Part shown: positions 45,087 to 53,464 of the stretch, piece by piece
Position numbering within the stretch: the first letter of the stretch is position 1
Layout of the letters: each line of letters starts with the position of its first letter
Notes under the pieces: model-generated
Told to the model about the DNA's origin: nothing
The model's database searches: none
Seen by the model: only the letters and a program-made list of their open reading frames with translations
Program-made: the position numbers and the translations under genes
NCBI RefSeq assembly: GCF_020733635.1
Contig: NZ_JAJFZL010000001.1
Coordinates: forward strand, 310,001 to 374,000
Source of the DNA: Nocardia spumae
GTDB taxonomy: Bacteria; Actinomycetota; Actinomycetes; Mycobacteriales; Mycobacteriaceae
Direction of reading: 5' to 3'
Length of the DNA: 64,000 nt

Positions 45087-45644
45087 GTGCTCGAACTAGC
45101 GATTCTCGGGCTGCTCCTGGAGTCACCCATGCACGGCTACGAGCTGCGCAAACGGTTGACGGGCCTGTTGGGACCGTTCCGGGCTTTCTCCTACGGGTCG
45201 CTGTACCCGACGCTGCGGCGCATGCAGACCGACGGTCTGATCGCCGAGGAGAGTCCGGCCGGCGCGGTCACCCGCCGGGCCCGCCGGGTCTACCAACTGA
45301 CCGAGACCGGTCGGGAGCGGTTCAGTGAACTGCTCGCCGATACCGGCCCGCAGAACTACACCGATGACGGCTTCGGCGTTCATCTCGCCTTCTTCAGCCG
45401 CACCCCCGCAGAAGCGCGGATGCGGATTCTCGAGGGCAGAAGGCGGCAGGTCGAGGAGCGCCGAGAAGGACTGCGGGAGGCGATAAAACGTGCCAGCGGA
45501 ACGCTGGATCGCTACACCCGCCAGCTCCATCAACTCGGTCTCGAATCAAGCGAGCGCGAAGTGCGCTGGCTCAACGAGTTGATTGCAGCGGAGCAATCAA
45601 TGAAGGCGGCACCACAGAAAGAGGGAAATGTCGGCCATGAGTGA
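45087..45644 (+). CDS. PadR-family transcriptional regulator (Rv0047c-like)
   Basis: A 185-residue regulator. The winged helix contains [20 protein letters not shown], the recognition segment [19 protein letters not shown] and a wing ending [13 protein letters not shown]. The C-terminal part (about 95-170) is a helical dimerisation domain with many Arg/Glu ([20 protein letters not shown]). The GTG at 45087 has AGGAGG 8 bases upstream. The gene overlaps the 5' end of ino1 by 8 bases, so it probably controls inositol-phosphate synthesis and itself. Confidence 0.92.
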   Translation: MLELAILGLLLESPMHGYELRKRLTGLLGPFRAFSYGSLYPTLRRMQTDGLIAEESPAGAVTRRARRVYQLTETGRERFSELLADTGPQNYTDDGFGVHLAFFSRTPAEARMRILEGRRRQVEERREGLREAIKRASGTLDRYTRQLHQLGLESSEREVRWLNELIAAEQSMKAAPQKEGNVGHE

Positions 45645-46728
45645 TGTCAATCCGGCTGCTGAGATTCGCGTTGCCATCGTCGGTGTGGGTAACTGCGCCT
45701 CCTCGCTGGTCCAGGGCGTGCAGTACTACAAGGACGCAGACGAGAACTCGACCGTCCCCGGTCTGATGCACGTCAAATTCGGGCAGTACCACGTGCGCGA
45801 TGTGAAGTTCGTCGCGGCGTTCGACGTCGATGCCAAGAAGGTCGGCTTCGACCTGTCCGATGCGATCTTCGCCAGCGAGAACAACACCATCAAGATCTCC
45901 GATGTGCCGCCGACCGGCGTCACCGTGCAGCGGGGCCCGACCCTCGACGGCATCGGCAAGTACTACGCGCAGACCATCGAGCTCTCCGAGGCCGACCCGG
46001 TCGACGTGGTGCAGACGCTGAAGGACGCACAGGTCGATGTGCTGGTTTCGTACCTGCCTGTCGGTTCGGAAGACGCCGACAAGTTCTATGCGCAGTGTGC
46101 CATCGACGCCAACGTCGCATTCGTGAACGCGCTGCCTGTCTTCATCGCCTCCGACCCGGCCTGGGCGCAGAAGTTCGTCGACGCCGGCGTGCCGATCGTC
46201 GGTGACGACATCAAGAGTCAGGTCGGCGCGACCATCACCCACCGCGTGATGGCCAAGCTGTTCGAGGACCGCGGCGTCCAGCTCGACCGCACCATGCAGC
46301 TCAACGTGGGCGGCAACATGGACTTCAAGAACATGCTCGAGCGGGAGCGTTTGGAGTCCAAGAAGATCTCCAAGACGCAGGCCGTCACCAGCAACCTGAA
46401 GAAGGAACTGGGCGCCAACGATGTGCACATCGGCCCGTCCGACCACGTCGGCTGGCTCGACGACCGCAAGTGGGCCTACGTCCGCCTCGAAGGCCGCGCG
46501 TTCGGTGACGTGCCGCTGAACCTGGAGTACAAGCTCGAGGTGTGGGACTCGCCGAACTCGGCCGGCATCATCATCGACGCCGTGCGGGCGGCCAAGATCG
46601 CCAAGGACCGCGGCATCGGCGGACCCGTCATCCCGGCCTCGGCCTACCTGATGAAGTCCCCGCCGAAGCAGCTCGCCGACGACATCGCGCGCACTCAGCT
46701 GGAAGCGTTCATCATCGGTAGTGAGTAG
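45637..46728 (+). CDS. ino1: Inositol-1-phosphate synthase
   Basis: A 363-residue NAD-dependent enzyme that converts glucose-6-phosphate to inositol-3-phosphate (inositol-1-phosphate in the actinobacterial naming), the first step to inositol phospholipids and mycothiol. The nucleotide site is [20 protein letters not shown]. Further blocks are [52 protein letters not shown] and [20 protein letters not shown] with the catalytic Lys region [14 protein letters not shown]. It is nearly colinear with M. tuberculosis Ino1. I chose ATG 45637, although ATG 45628 is possible. Its first bases overlap the PadR stop. A strong terminator follows. Confidence 0.97.
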   Translation: MSDVNPAAEIRVAIVGVGNCASSLVQGVQYYKDADENSTVPGLMHVKFGQYHVRDVKFVAAFDVDAKKVGFDLSDAIFASENNTIKISDVPPTGVTVQRGPTLDGIGKYYAQTIELSEADPVDVVQTLKDAQVDVLVSYLPVGSEDADKFYAQCAIDANVAFVNALPVFIASDPAWAQKFVDAGVPIVGDDIKSQVGATITHRVMAKLFEDRGVQLDRTMQLNVGGNMDFKNMLERERLESKKISKTQAVTSNLKKELGANDVHIGPSDHVGWLDDRKWAYVRLEGRAFGDVPLNLEYKLEVWDSPNSAGIIIDAVRAAKIAKDRGIGGPVIPASAYLMKSPPKQLADDIARTQLEAFIIGSE

Positions 46729-46740
46729 TCTCCGACATTC

Positions 46741-46770
46741 GACGCGCCCCCGGGTATCCGGGGGCGCGTC
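46741..46770 (+). terminator. Terminator after ino1
   Basis: Perfect 13-bp stem GACGCGCCCCCGG and CCGGGGGCGCGTC with a 4-base loop, 12 bases past the ino1 stop, followed by GTCGTTTCGG. Confidence 0.85.
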
Positions 46771-46895
46771 GTCGTTTCGGCGTTGTGTAGCGGCGTTTAC
46801 ACAGTGAGCGTCGCCGGGATGGCGGTGCTTCCGGTCGCGGGACGGCAGGATGTGTTTCACGTTGCCGAACAGGCCGAAACATTTTGGAGTACAAC

Positions 46896-47165
46896 ATGAT
46901 CAGCAAGATTCGCCGGATCGCCACCGTCGCCGCGGCCACCGCGGTCCTCGCCGGAGCGGGAGCCGGAATCGCCTCGGCCACACCGGAAACCCACGTGCCG
47001 GCGCGCACCGGCTGGGAATGGCTGTGCGTCTTCGACCGGGGCTTCGACTGGCACTACTACAACTTCTGTGACCGCGACTACTGGCACGGTCGCCACCACG
47101 ACGACTGGAACCGCTTCCACCGCGACCACTGGAACTACGACTACAACTGGTTCCCCCACCGCTGA
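46896..47165 (+). CDS. Small secreted aromatic/His/Asp-rich protein
   Basis: An 89-residue protein with a Sec signal peptide (MISKIRRIATVAAATAVLAG, cleavage near GIASA/TPET at residue 28). The mature chain of about 61 residues is extreme in composition: clusters of His, Asp, Trp and Tyr such as DRDYWHGRHHDDWNRF and WNYDYNWF, and two Cys (WLCVF, NFCDR). I recognise no domain. The His/Asp clusters could bind metal, an inference. The ATG at 46896 is preferred over 46884 because GGAG lies 6 bases upstream. It is flanked by terminators on both sides and so is a separate transcription unit. Confidence 0.75.
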   Translation: MISKIRRIATVAAATAVLAGAGAGIASATPETHVPARTGWEWLCVFDRGFDWHYYNFCDRDYWHGRHHDDWNRFHRDHWNYDYNWFPHR

Positions 47166-47182
47166 GCCGGTATGACGATGCG

Positions 47183-47220
47183 TGCCCCTGGGAAGCCCGA
47201 GAAGCTCCCAGGGGCATTTT
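47183..47220 (+). terminator. Terminator after the small secreted protein
   Basis: TGCCCCTGGGA pairs with TCCCAGGGGCA (11 bp) around a 12-base loop and is followed directly by TTTT, a classic intrinsic terminator 17 bases after the stop codon. Confidence 0.85.
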
Positions 47221-47269
47221 CGTGTATGCAAGGGGGCGCGAATATCGGCGGTAGGTAGGTGGTGCGACA

Positions 47270-48904
47270 GTGTTCGAGCTGAGAGCGCTGACCTGGGCGA
47301 CGGCGATGTCGCTGCCCGCCCTGGGACTGTGGTTGCTCATCGCCAACCCGATGCTCGACGCTCATTACGAACATCATGTGGGGCACTTCTGGCTGGTGTT
47401 GTCCGCGGCGGTGCTCGCGACAATCCTGGGCGTCATCCTGTTTCGCGCCGCCCGGGCTCGCCGCGACGTCCGGTTGATCCTGGTCTCGCTGGCCTTCCAG
47501 TTCTCCGCCGGATTCCTCGCACTACACGCGATCGCCACCCCCGGGGTGATCCTGAACTCGCCCAATGCCGGATTCGTGTACGCGGTTCCGATCGGGTTGA
47601 CCCTGGGTGGAATCGCCGCGTTGGCATCGGCCGTCGAATACCGGCCCGCGGCGGCCGCTCGACTGAACCGGCTGAGCTGGTTGCTGTCCGCGCTACCCGC
47701 GCTGAGTTTCGCGGTGTGGTCGGCGATCTCGCTGACCCGCCTGCCTCCGTTGAACGGAACCCCGAGTCCGACCGAATCCTCCGGCCCGCTGGTGGGTATC
47801 GCGTCGGTGGGCGCGCTGTGTTATCTCGGCGCGGCCATCGCGTACGCGTGGCAGTTCATCCGTCGCCGCGCGTTGTTGCCGCTCATGGTCTGCAGCACCT
47901 TCGTGCTGTTGATCGAGGCGCTGCTCGCGGTCGGGTTCGGGCGCAGCTGGCGGACCTCCTGGTGGGAGTGGCACCTGCTGATGGGGGTGGCGTTCGCGCT
48001 CATCGCCCTGAGCAGTCATCTGCAGTTCCGCCGGGAGGGCTCGGCGCTGGGCCTGTTCGACAGCGTCACCTTGCGTCAGACCATGGCCTCGCTCGAACGT
48101 GACTACGCGCGCGCCCTCACCGAGATGGTCGGAGTACTGCGAGATCGGGCCGCCAGTGGGGTCCCCGAGCAGGAACCCCTCGGATCGGTGGGTGTGCAGC
48201 TGTCCCGCCGATTCGGGCTCACCGAACGGCAATTCGCTGTCCTGGAACAGAATGCCCGCCTGTACGGGCAGCTCGATGACCTCTTCCGGTCGTACATGTC
48301 CCCGGCGGTGGCGACCGAATTGCTTGCCGATCCGGCCCAGGCCGACCTGGGCGGGCGGATCGCGGAAGTCAGCGTACTCATGGCCGATCTGTCCGGATTC
48401 ACGCCGTTCGCGGAGAGCACCGATCCCGCGCTCGTCGTACAGATGCTCAATACCTATTACGGCGCCATCGTGCCGGTCATCCTCGGGGAGGGCGGGACGG
48501 TGGTGCAATTCGTGGGCGATGCGGTCATGGCGGTGTTCAACGCCCCCAATCCGCAGCCCGCCCATGCGCTGCACGCGGCCCGGGCGGGACTGGGCCTGCA
48601 GCAGGCTGTGGCGTGCATCGCCGCGGGCCGGCCGGACTGGCCGCGCTTCCGGGTGGGTGTCAACTCCGGTCCCGCCCTGGTCGGCAATGTCGGCGCGGCG
48701 CAGATGCGCAACTACACCGCCATCGGGGATACGACCAATCTGGCGGCGCGCTTGGAGGGGGTGGCCGAGCCCGGCACCGTGGTCATCGGATCCTCGACGT
48801 ATGCGCAGCTCGGCCAGGGGGCGCAGGTGCGTGTGCTGAGCGGGATCACCGTCAAGGGCCGGCGTGAACCGGTCACCTGCTACGTCCTCGAGGGGCTGCG
48901 ATGA
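47270..48904 (+). CDS. Membrane-bound class III nucleotide cyclase
   Basis: A 544-residue protein. The N-terminal half (residues about 5-260) has some eight hydrophobic segments. A coiled linker (LERDYARALTEMVGVL) follows, then the class III catalytic domain from about 365. The metal Asp residues are 373 (MADLSGFT) and 417 (VGDAVMAVF). The transition-state Asn and Arg are in TTNLAARLE. The residue that in many adenylate cyclases is the adenine-recognising Lys is Gln413 in TVVQFVGD, so base choice is uncertain. It starts with a GTG at 47270. Its last four bases overlap the Crp-family gene, so cyclase and nucleotide-sensing regulator are coupled. Confidence 0.9.
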   Translation: MFELRALTWATAMSLPALGLWLLIANPMLDAHYEHHVGHFWLVLSAAVLATILGVILFRAARARRDVRLILVSLAFQFSAGFLALHAIATPGVILNSPNAGFVYAVPIGLTLGGIAALASAVEYRPAAAARLNRLSWLLSALPALSFAVWSAISLTRLPPLNGTPSPTESSGPLVGIASVGALCYLGAAIAYAWQFIRRRALLPLMVCSTFVLLIEALLAVGFGRSWRTSWWEWHLLMGVAFALIALSSHLQFRREGSALGLFDSVTLRQTMASLERDYARALTEMVGVLRDRAASGVPEQEPLGSVGVQLSRRFGLTERQFAVLEQNARLYGQLDDLFRSYMSPAVATELLADPAQADLGGRIAEVSVLMADLSGFTPFAESTDPALVVQMLNTYYGAIVPVILGEGGTVVQFVGDAVMAVFNAPNPQPAHALHAARAGLGLQQAVACIAAGRPDWPRFRVGVNSGPALVGNVGAAQMRNYTAIGDTTNLAARLEGVAEPGTVVIGSSTYAQLGQGAQVRVLSGITVKGRREPVTCYVLEGLR

Positions 48905-49569
48905 CCACCGAATTCGCGTTGCTGCGCGGGCTCGAGGACGCCGAGCGCCGGCAACTACTCGCCTCCTGCACGCCTCGGCGGTTCAAACGCCGCGAAATCC
49001 TGTGTCACGAAGGCGATCCCGGCGACACACTGCATTTGATCAAATCCGGGCTGCTGCTGATCCGGGTGGCCACCCCGCTCGGCTACACCGCCACGCTGAC
49101 CGTCATCGGGCCGGGTGACGCGTTCGGTGAGCTGGCGCTGCTGAGCCCCGATGCCAAACGCACCGCCACGGTGGAGGCCGCGGAGAACGCGGAAACCCTG
49201 AGTCTGAGCCGCGCACAGCTGACCGCGCTGCGCGCTACCCATCCCGATATCGAGCGGATGCTCACCCGGACCCTGGTCGAGCAGGTTCGCCGACTGTCCG
49301 GGATGGTGCTGGAGGCGCTGTATCTGCCCGTCGAGGCGCGGGTGGTGCGGCGGCTGGTCAACCTCGCCCGGATCTACGGCGGCGGCGCGCCGATCGCCGA
49401 AATCCGGCTCACCCAGGACGACCTGGCCTCCATGGCCGGGACCACCCGGGTCACGGCGAACAAGATCCTGCGAGAGCTGGAGCAGCGCCACATCGTCGAG
49501 CTGCGGCGCGGGCGCATCGTCGTCACCGATCGCGCCGCGCTCGTCGCCGCCGCGCGTTCGTATCACTGA
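48901..49569 (+). CDS. Crp/Fnr-family transcription regulator
   Basis: A 222-residue regulator. The N-terminal cyclic-nucleotide-binding domain has CHEGDPGDTLHLIKSGLL and the phosphate-binding cassette FGELALLSPDAKRTATVEA, with the Glu and Arg that bind cAMP phosphate present. The long dimer helix (about 115-145) leads to the HTH IRLTQDDLASMAGTTRVTANKILRELE. It has no Fe-S Cys cluster, so it is a Crp rather than an FNR type. The ATGA overlap with the cyclase gene suggests that it senses that enzyme's product. Confidence 0.92.
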   Translation: MTTEFALLRGLEDAERRQLLASCTPRRFKRREILCHEGDPGDTLHLIKSGLLLIRVATPLGYTATLTVIGPGDAFGELALLSPDAKRTATVEAAENAETLSLSRAQLTALRATHPDIERMLTRTLVEQVRRLSGMVLEALYLPVEARVVRRLVNLARIYGGGAPIAEIRLTQDDLASMAGTTRVTANKILRELEQRHIVELRRGRIVVTDRAALVAAARSYH

Positions 49570-49587
49570 CGGACGACCGCGGTGCGC

Positions 49588-50013
49588 TCAGTCCAGTGAC
49601 ACGTACACCTCGACGGAGGTGGGGCCGGTATAGCGCTCGATCTCCGCGGTGTGGGAGCGGGTGATGGTGCCCGAGCTCTCGGCCTTGGCGACCTTGGCCC
49701 AGGCGGTGCGCAGCAGATCGTAGGGCTTGTCGGAGACGACGAACTTGGCGTAGCGGCCCGCGGGGATGCGGGTGATCACATCGCCGGTGTCCAGGTCGGC
49801 CAGCTCATCGAGTTCGTAGCCGAGGACCGCGACCGCATGGTCGTCCTGACCGATATAGGCCGCCACCCGGGGCACGTTCTTCTCCCGGGAGAGGTAGCGG
49901 TCCCAGGTGAAGTTCACCAGATCCAGATCACGGGCGGTCACCTCGCGGCCGGCGAGCGGGACGGTGAGCCCGCCGACGAGGCTCGGCTCCAGGGTGACGA
50001 TTTCGAAATCCAC
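49588..50013 (-). CDS. Effector-binding-domain (GyrI-like) protein
   Basis: A 141-residue protein matching the bacterial transcription activator effector-binding (GyrI-like) fold: IVTLEPSLVGGLTVPLAG at the start, VLGYELDELADLDTGDVITR in the middle, VVSDKPYDLLRTAWAKV and the end YTGPTSVEVYVSLD. It has no HTH, so it is a ligand-binding or inhibitor-type protein. The GTG at 50013 lies 5 bases after the stop of the upstream paralogue (50019-50525). Convergent with the Crp gene. Ligand unknown. Confidence 0.75.
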   Translation of the reverse strand: MDFEIVTLEPSLVGGLTVPLAGREVTARDLDLVNFTWDRYLSREKNVPRVAAYIGQDDHAVAVLGYELDELADLDTGDVITRIPAGRYAKFVVSDKPYDLLRTAWAKVAKAESSGTITRSHTAEIERYTGPTSVEVYVSLD

Positions 50014-50018
50014 GGTCC

Positions 50019-50525
50019 CTACCTGTTCTCGGCGATGGAATTGCCCTGTGCCACAGTGCCGCTCGGCGCATCGGTCAGCGAATCGCTCTCCAGGGCGACG
50101 AACACCTCGACCGTGCGGGCATCCGGATAGCGCTCGAAATCGCCGGTGTAGGCGCGGACCAATGCTCCGGCCGCCTCCAGATCCCAGACCGCGCGCCAGA
50201 TCGAGACGATGGTGTCGCCCAGATCGTCGCCGGTACGCAGGAACCGCGCGAACTTCGCCGCCGGGACGCGGGCCAGGACATCGCCGGGCTGCAGATCGTC
50301 GATGCTCTCGCAGCGGTAGCCGACGATATGGGTGAGATACGAACCGATCTCGGGCGCGTGATCGACGTAGGCGGTCGCGGGCGGCCCGGGTAACCGGCGC
50401 GCCAGCGTTCGCTTCCAGGCCTCTTCCACCTTCTGCCGGCGCGGTCCCTCCACCGCCAGCGCAGGGCTGCGTAGCACCGTGCCCGCCACCAGTGTCTCGT
50501 GGCGCTCGACGATATTGAAATCCAC
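50019..50525 (-). CDS. Effector-binding-domain protein, paralogue of the next gene
   Basis: A 168-residue protein of the same fold: NIVERHETLVAGTVLRSPAL, HIVGYRCESIDDLQPGDVLA, VPAAKFARFLRTGD and DARTVEVFVALESDS. It is longer than its neighbour by a C-terminal tail (SDSLTDAPSGTVAQG). The GTG at 50525 has GGGG 8 bases upstream. The pair of tandem copies, 5 bases apart, indicates a local duplication and cotranscription. It is downstream of the second PonA gene on the same strand only after that gene's stop at 50638, so no clear link. Confidence 0.72.
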   Translation of the reverse strand: MDFNIVERHETLVAGTVLRSPALAVEGPRRQKVEEAWKRTLARRLPGPPATAYVDHAPEIGSYLTHIVGYRCESIDDLQPGDVLARVPAAKFARFLRTGDDLGDTIVSIWRAVWDLEAAGALVRAYTGDFERYPDARTVEVFVALESDSLTDAPSGTVAQGNSIAENR

Positions 50526-50637
50526 CCGTGTCGCCCCTAAATGTCTCGTAACCGACCCCATTCCACCCTATCGGCGCGTGCTGGGTGATGGCCGGATAAC
50601 ACCAATTCGTTTCATCACAGCGTGCCGGATCGGCCGG

Positions 50638-52941
50638 TCATCCCGGAACCGGGACGGTCAGACCGGGGAATATCTCGATCTGCCGCGGCGGTGGCGGTGC
50701 CGGCGGTGGCGGCGGCGCGGGCGGAATGATGATCACCGGCGGGGCCGGCGCCTCCTCCTGCTGTTGTTGCTGGGGCGGTTGCAGCACATCGAACGGTGCC
50801 TGTCCGGTCGGCTGCGGCGCGGCCGGTTGCGGCGCCGGCTCCGCGAACGGCCCGCCCTGATTCTGCGGCGGCGGCGTGGCGAACGGACCCGCCGCGGGGG
50901 CGGGTTCCGGATTCGCGAACTGCTCGACCGGCGCTCCGGCCAGCGCGCCGTCCATGGTGCGTTTCCAGATATCGGAGGGGAGGCCGGAACCGTAGATCAT
51001 GCCGCCGCCGGCGGTCCGGATCGGTTGCGGCTGGTCGGTGCCCACCCAGACCGCGGTGGACAGCGACGGCGTGAAGCCGATCATCCAGGCGTCCTTGTTC
51101 TGCCCGGTATCGCCGAGCTGGGTGGTGCCCGTCTTGGCCGCCGAGGGCCGCCCGGCCAGATTGTGGCCGTTGGAGTAGGCGGCGATGGGCTGCATCGCCT
51201 TGGTCGTCGTATCGGTGACAGCGCGCGGGAACCGCTGTTGCGGCGGAGGCAGCGGCTCACCGGCCCCGGCCACACCACGATCGAGCAGTACCCGGCCGTC
51301 GCCGGCCACCACGCGCTGGACGAAATACGGCTGGTGGTAGGTGCCCGAGGCCGCGATCGTGGCGTACGCCGACGCCATATCGATGGGCCGCACCGAATAC
51401 ACGCCGAGCACGATCGACGGGGCGGCCGTGCCATCGGGATCGGTCAGCGAGATACCCGGCACACCGGGGATCTCCTGCGGAATTCCGGCCTGGTGGGCGG
51501 CATCGGCCACGGATTTCGGGCCGATGGCCTCGGTGAGCCGGTAGAAGCTGGTGTTCAGCGATCGTTTGAACGCCTCGCCCAGACTGCAGGTGCCGCACGA
51601 TTCGCCTTCGACGTTGGTCACCCGCACCCCGTTCACAATGACCGGCGCGCTGTCGAGCTGATTGGACAGGGTGAAGCCCTGTTGCAGTGCGGCCAGAACG
51701 GCGAAGGTCTTGAACGACGAACCGGTTTGCAGCGGCGCCTGCGCGAAGTCGAATCCGACACCGTCGTCGCCGCCGTAATAGGCTCGCACCGCCCCGCTGC
51801 GCGGGTCGATCGACACCACCGCGCTGCGCAACTGCGGCGGCTGCCCGTCGAGTGTGCGATGCACGGCGTCGAGCGCCGAATCCTGCGCGCGGGGGTCGAT
51901 GGTCGTGGTGATCCGCAGGGCCCCGGTGTTGATCTCCTGATCGCTGATGCCCGCCCCGTGTAGTTCCCGGACGACCTGGGTGCGGAGCAGGCCGGCCGGC
52001 CCGTGTGCGGCGTCGTCATCGGGTTTGGGCGCGGGCGCGATATCCGGGAACCGGACCGCGTCGCGATCCCCCAGTTTCAGCACGCCCATCCCGACCATGC
52101 CGTCGAGCACGTAGTTCCAGCGGGCCTTCAGTTGATCGAGATGGGTTTCCGGATCCAGGATGGAGGGTGTGCGCACGACTGCCGCCAGGACCGCGCCCTC
52201 GGCCAAGGTCAGCTCCGAGACGGGTTTGTCGAAGTAGGCGCGGGCGGCGGCGCCGATACCGTAGACGCCGCGTCCGTAGTAGATGGTGTTGAGATAGGCG
52301 GCGAGGATGTCGTCCTTACTCCACTGCCGCGCCATCTTCGCCGAGATGACCAGCTCGCGCATCTTGCGCGACAGGGTGCGCTCCGAGGTCAGGAACGCGT
52401 TCTTGACGTACTGCTGGGTGATCGTGGAACCGCCGCCGGCGTCGTCGTGGCCGAGCAGATTGTCGCGGGCCGCCCGCAGGTACGCCGAGGCGGAGAATCC
52501 CGGATTGCGGTAGAAGTCGCGATCCTCGGCGGAGAGCATGGCGTCGCGCATGGTCTGCGGCACCTCGGACAGCGGCACCGGAGTCCGATTGCCTTCGGGG
52601 GGAATGATTTTCGCGAGGACGGTGGTGCCGTCGGCGGCGGTGACGGTGGCGATCTGATTGGTCTGCACCGCACCGGGATCGGGAACCTCGGCACTCCAGT
52701 AGGCCAGCACCAGCACCAGTGAGGGGATCGCGACGAAGATCAGGAAAAGGGCCAGCAACAATCGCCGGACGCGTTGGCCCCGGGTCCGCGGTCCGCGTTC
52801 CGGCGCGTCCGCCGGTTTCTTTCGCCGCCGAGGCCTGCCGCTGTGCGGCCGGGTGGTCGTCTCGCGCTGTTTCCACCCGGCGACCGAGGCATAGGGCGCC
52901 GTTTCCGGGCGGCCACGCCGCGGCTTGCGGGTCGAGCTCAC
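50638..52941 (-). CDS. Class A penicillin-binding protein, second PonA1-like copy
   Basis: Bifunctional peptidoglycan synthase of 767 residues. A short basic cytoplasmic tail (about 1-58) precedes a transmembrane helix (LLLALFLIFVAIPSLVLVLA). The GT51 domain has SAEDRDFY and [13 protein letters not shown]. The transpeptidase motifs are SSFK, SLNTSF and KTGTT. It lacks the long Pro-rich cytoplasmic tail of the 41505 copy but keeps a Pro/Gln-rich extracellular C-terminus that ends EIFPGLTVPVPG. I prefer the GTG at 52941 (GGAGG 8 bases upstream); the ATG at 52947 is almost on top of that site. It is divergent from the MFS transporter gene at 53465. Confidence 0.93.
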   Translation of the reverse strand: MSSTRKPRRGRPETAPYASVAGWKQRETTTRPHSGRPRRRKKPADAPERGPRTRGQRVRRLLLALFLIFVAIPSLVLVLAYWSAEVPDPGAVQTNQIATVTAADGTTVLAKIIPPEGNRTPVPLSEVPQTMRDAMLSAEDRDFYRNPGFSASAYLRAARDNLLGHDDAGGGSTITQQYVKNAFLTSERTLSRKMRELVISAKMARQWSKDDILAAYLNTIYYGRGVYGIGAAARAYFDKPVSELTLAEGAVLAAVVRTPSILDPETHLDQLKARWNYVLDGMVGMGVLKLGDRDAVRFPDIAPAPKPDDDAAHGPAGLLRTQVVRELHGAGISDQEINTGALRITTTIDPRAQDSALDAVHRTLDGQPPQLRSAVVSIDPRSGAVRAYYGGDDGVGFDFAQAPLQTGSSFKTFAVLAALQQGFTLSNQLDSAPVIVNGVRVTNVEGESCGTCSLGEAFKRSLNTSFYRLTEAIGPKSVADAAHQAGIPQEIPGVPGISLTDPDGTAAPSIVLGVYSVRPIDMASAYATIAASGTYHQPYFVQRVVAGDGRVLLDRGVAGAGEPLPPPQQRFPRAVTDTTTKAMQPIAAYSNGHNLAGRPSAAKTGTTQLGDTGQNKDAWMIGFTPSLSTAVWVGTDQPQPIRTAGGGMIYGSGLPSDIWKRTMDGALAGAPVEQFANPEPAPAAGPFATPPPQNQGGPFAEPAPQPAAPQPTGQAPFDVLQPPQQQQQEEAPAPPVIIIPPAPPPPPAPPPPRQIEIFPGLTVPVPG

Positions 52942-53464
52942 GATCATCTCCTCCCGGAGCGTCGGCGAACCAACACAAGAACCGTGTCCGAATCCAGCCT
53001 ACGACGCGAACCGGCCCGACCTGAATAGCTATCATTCAGTAAACCATCGAGTAATGGTATAGATCCACTCCCGGACCGCCCCGTGGGCCGACCGTGCCGG
53101 CTGTGCGATCCGCCCTCGTCGCGACTCCCAGAAATGGGAGTATTCGCCTTGCGCGAGAGTGCTTTTCGTGTTCACTCCACCTCTTCCGCGGCCGTTGGAG
53201 TTAGACGTTCGAGCTGTATTTTGTGATGTGCGGCACCGAGATCCGCTCCGGATGGTAGCCCGACAAACCGCCTGGTAGCTTCCGTTTTGTTCGTGCAGCG
53301 TCGCGCCTCATATCCACCCTCCGACCAGCGGAACGTTCCTTCTATCCACACATTTAGTGCGCCTCTTCGTCGTGGAACGAGGCGGGAATCGTCATACCTA
53401 CCCGCAGCCGATTTCACGGTCGCCGTCGACGGTGAAGCCGGTTGGCGGCACTGATGGAGCCCTC
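52942..53464. other. Divergent gap before the second PonA gene, no gene
   Basis: This 523-bp region is AT-richer than average. A minus-strand frame at 53172-53417 has no ribosome-binding site or family likeness and I do not call it. It holds two dyads: CTGAAT with ATTCAG around 7 bases (53021-53039), near the ponA-like start and a possible operator, and ACTCCCA with TGGGAGT around GAAA (53124-53141). Promoters for both genes should lie here. Confidence 0.5.
53021..53039. promoter_or_regulatory. Operator-like dyad near the ponA-like start
   Basis: CTGAATAGCTATCATTCAG, with 6-base perfect arms and an AGCTATC centre, about 80 bases before the ponA-like GTG. The AT-rich centre resembles a -10 region. 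A repressor site is plausible; no regulator is identified. Confidence 0.35.

Noticed and set aside
53172..53417. 81-codon minus-strand frame in the ponA-like/MFS gap
   Set aside because: No ribosome-binding site, no conserved features, and it overlaps promoter DNA.
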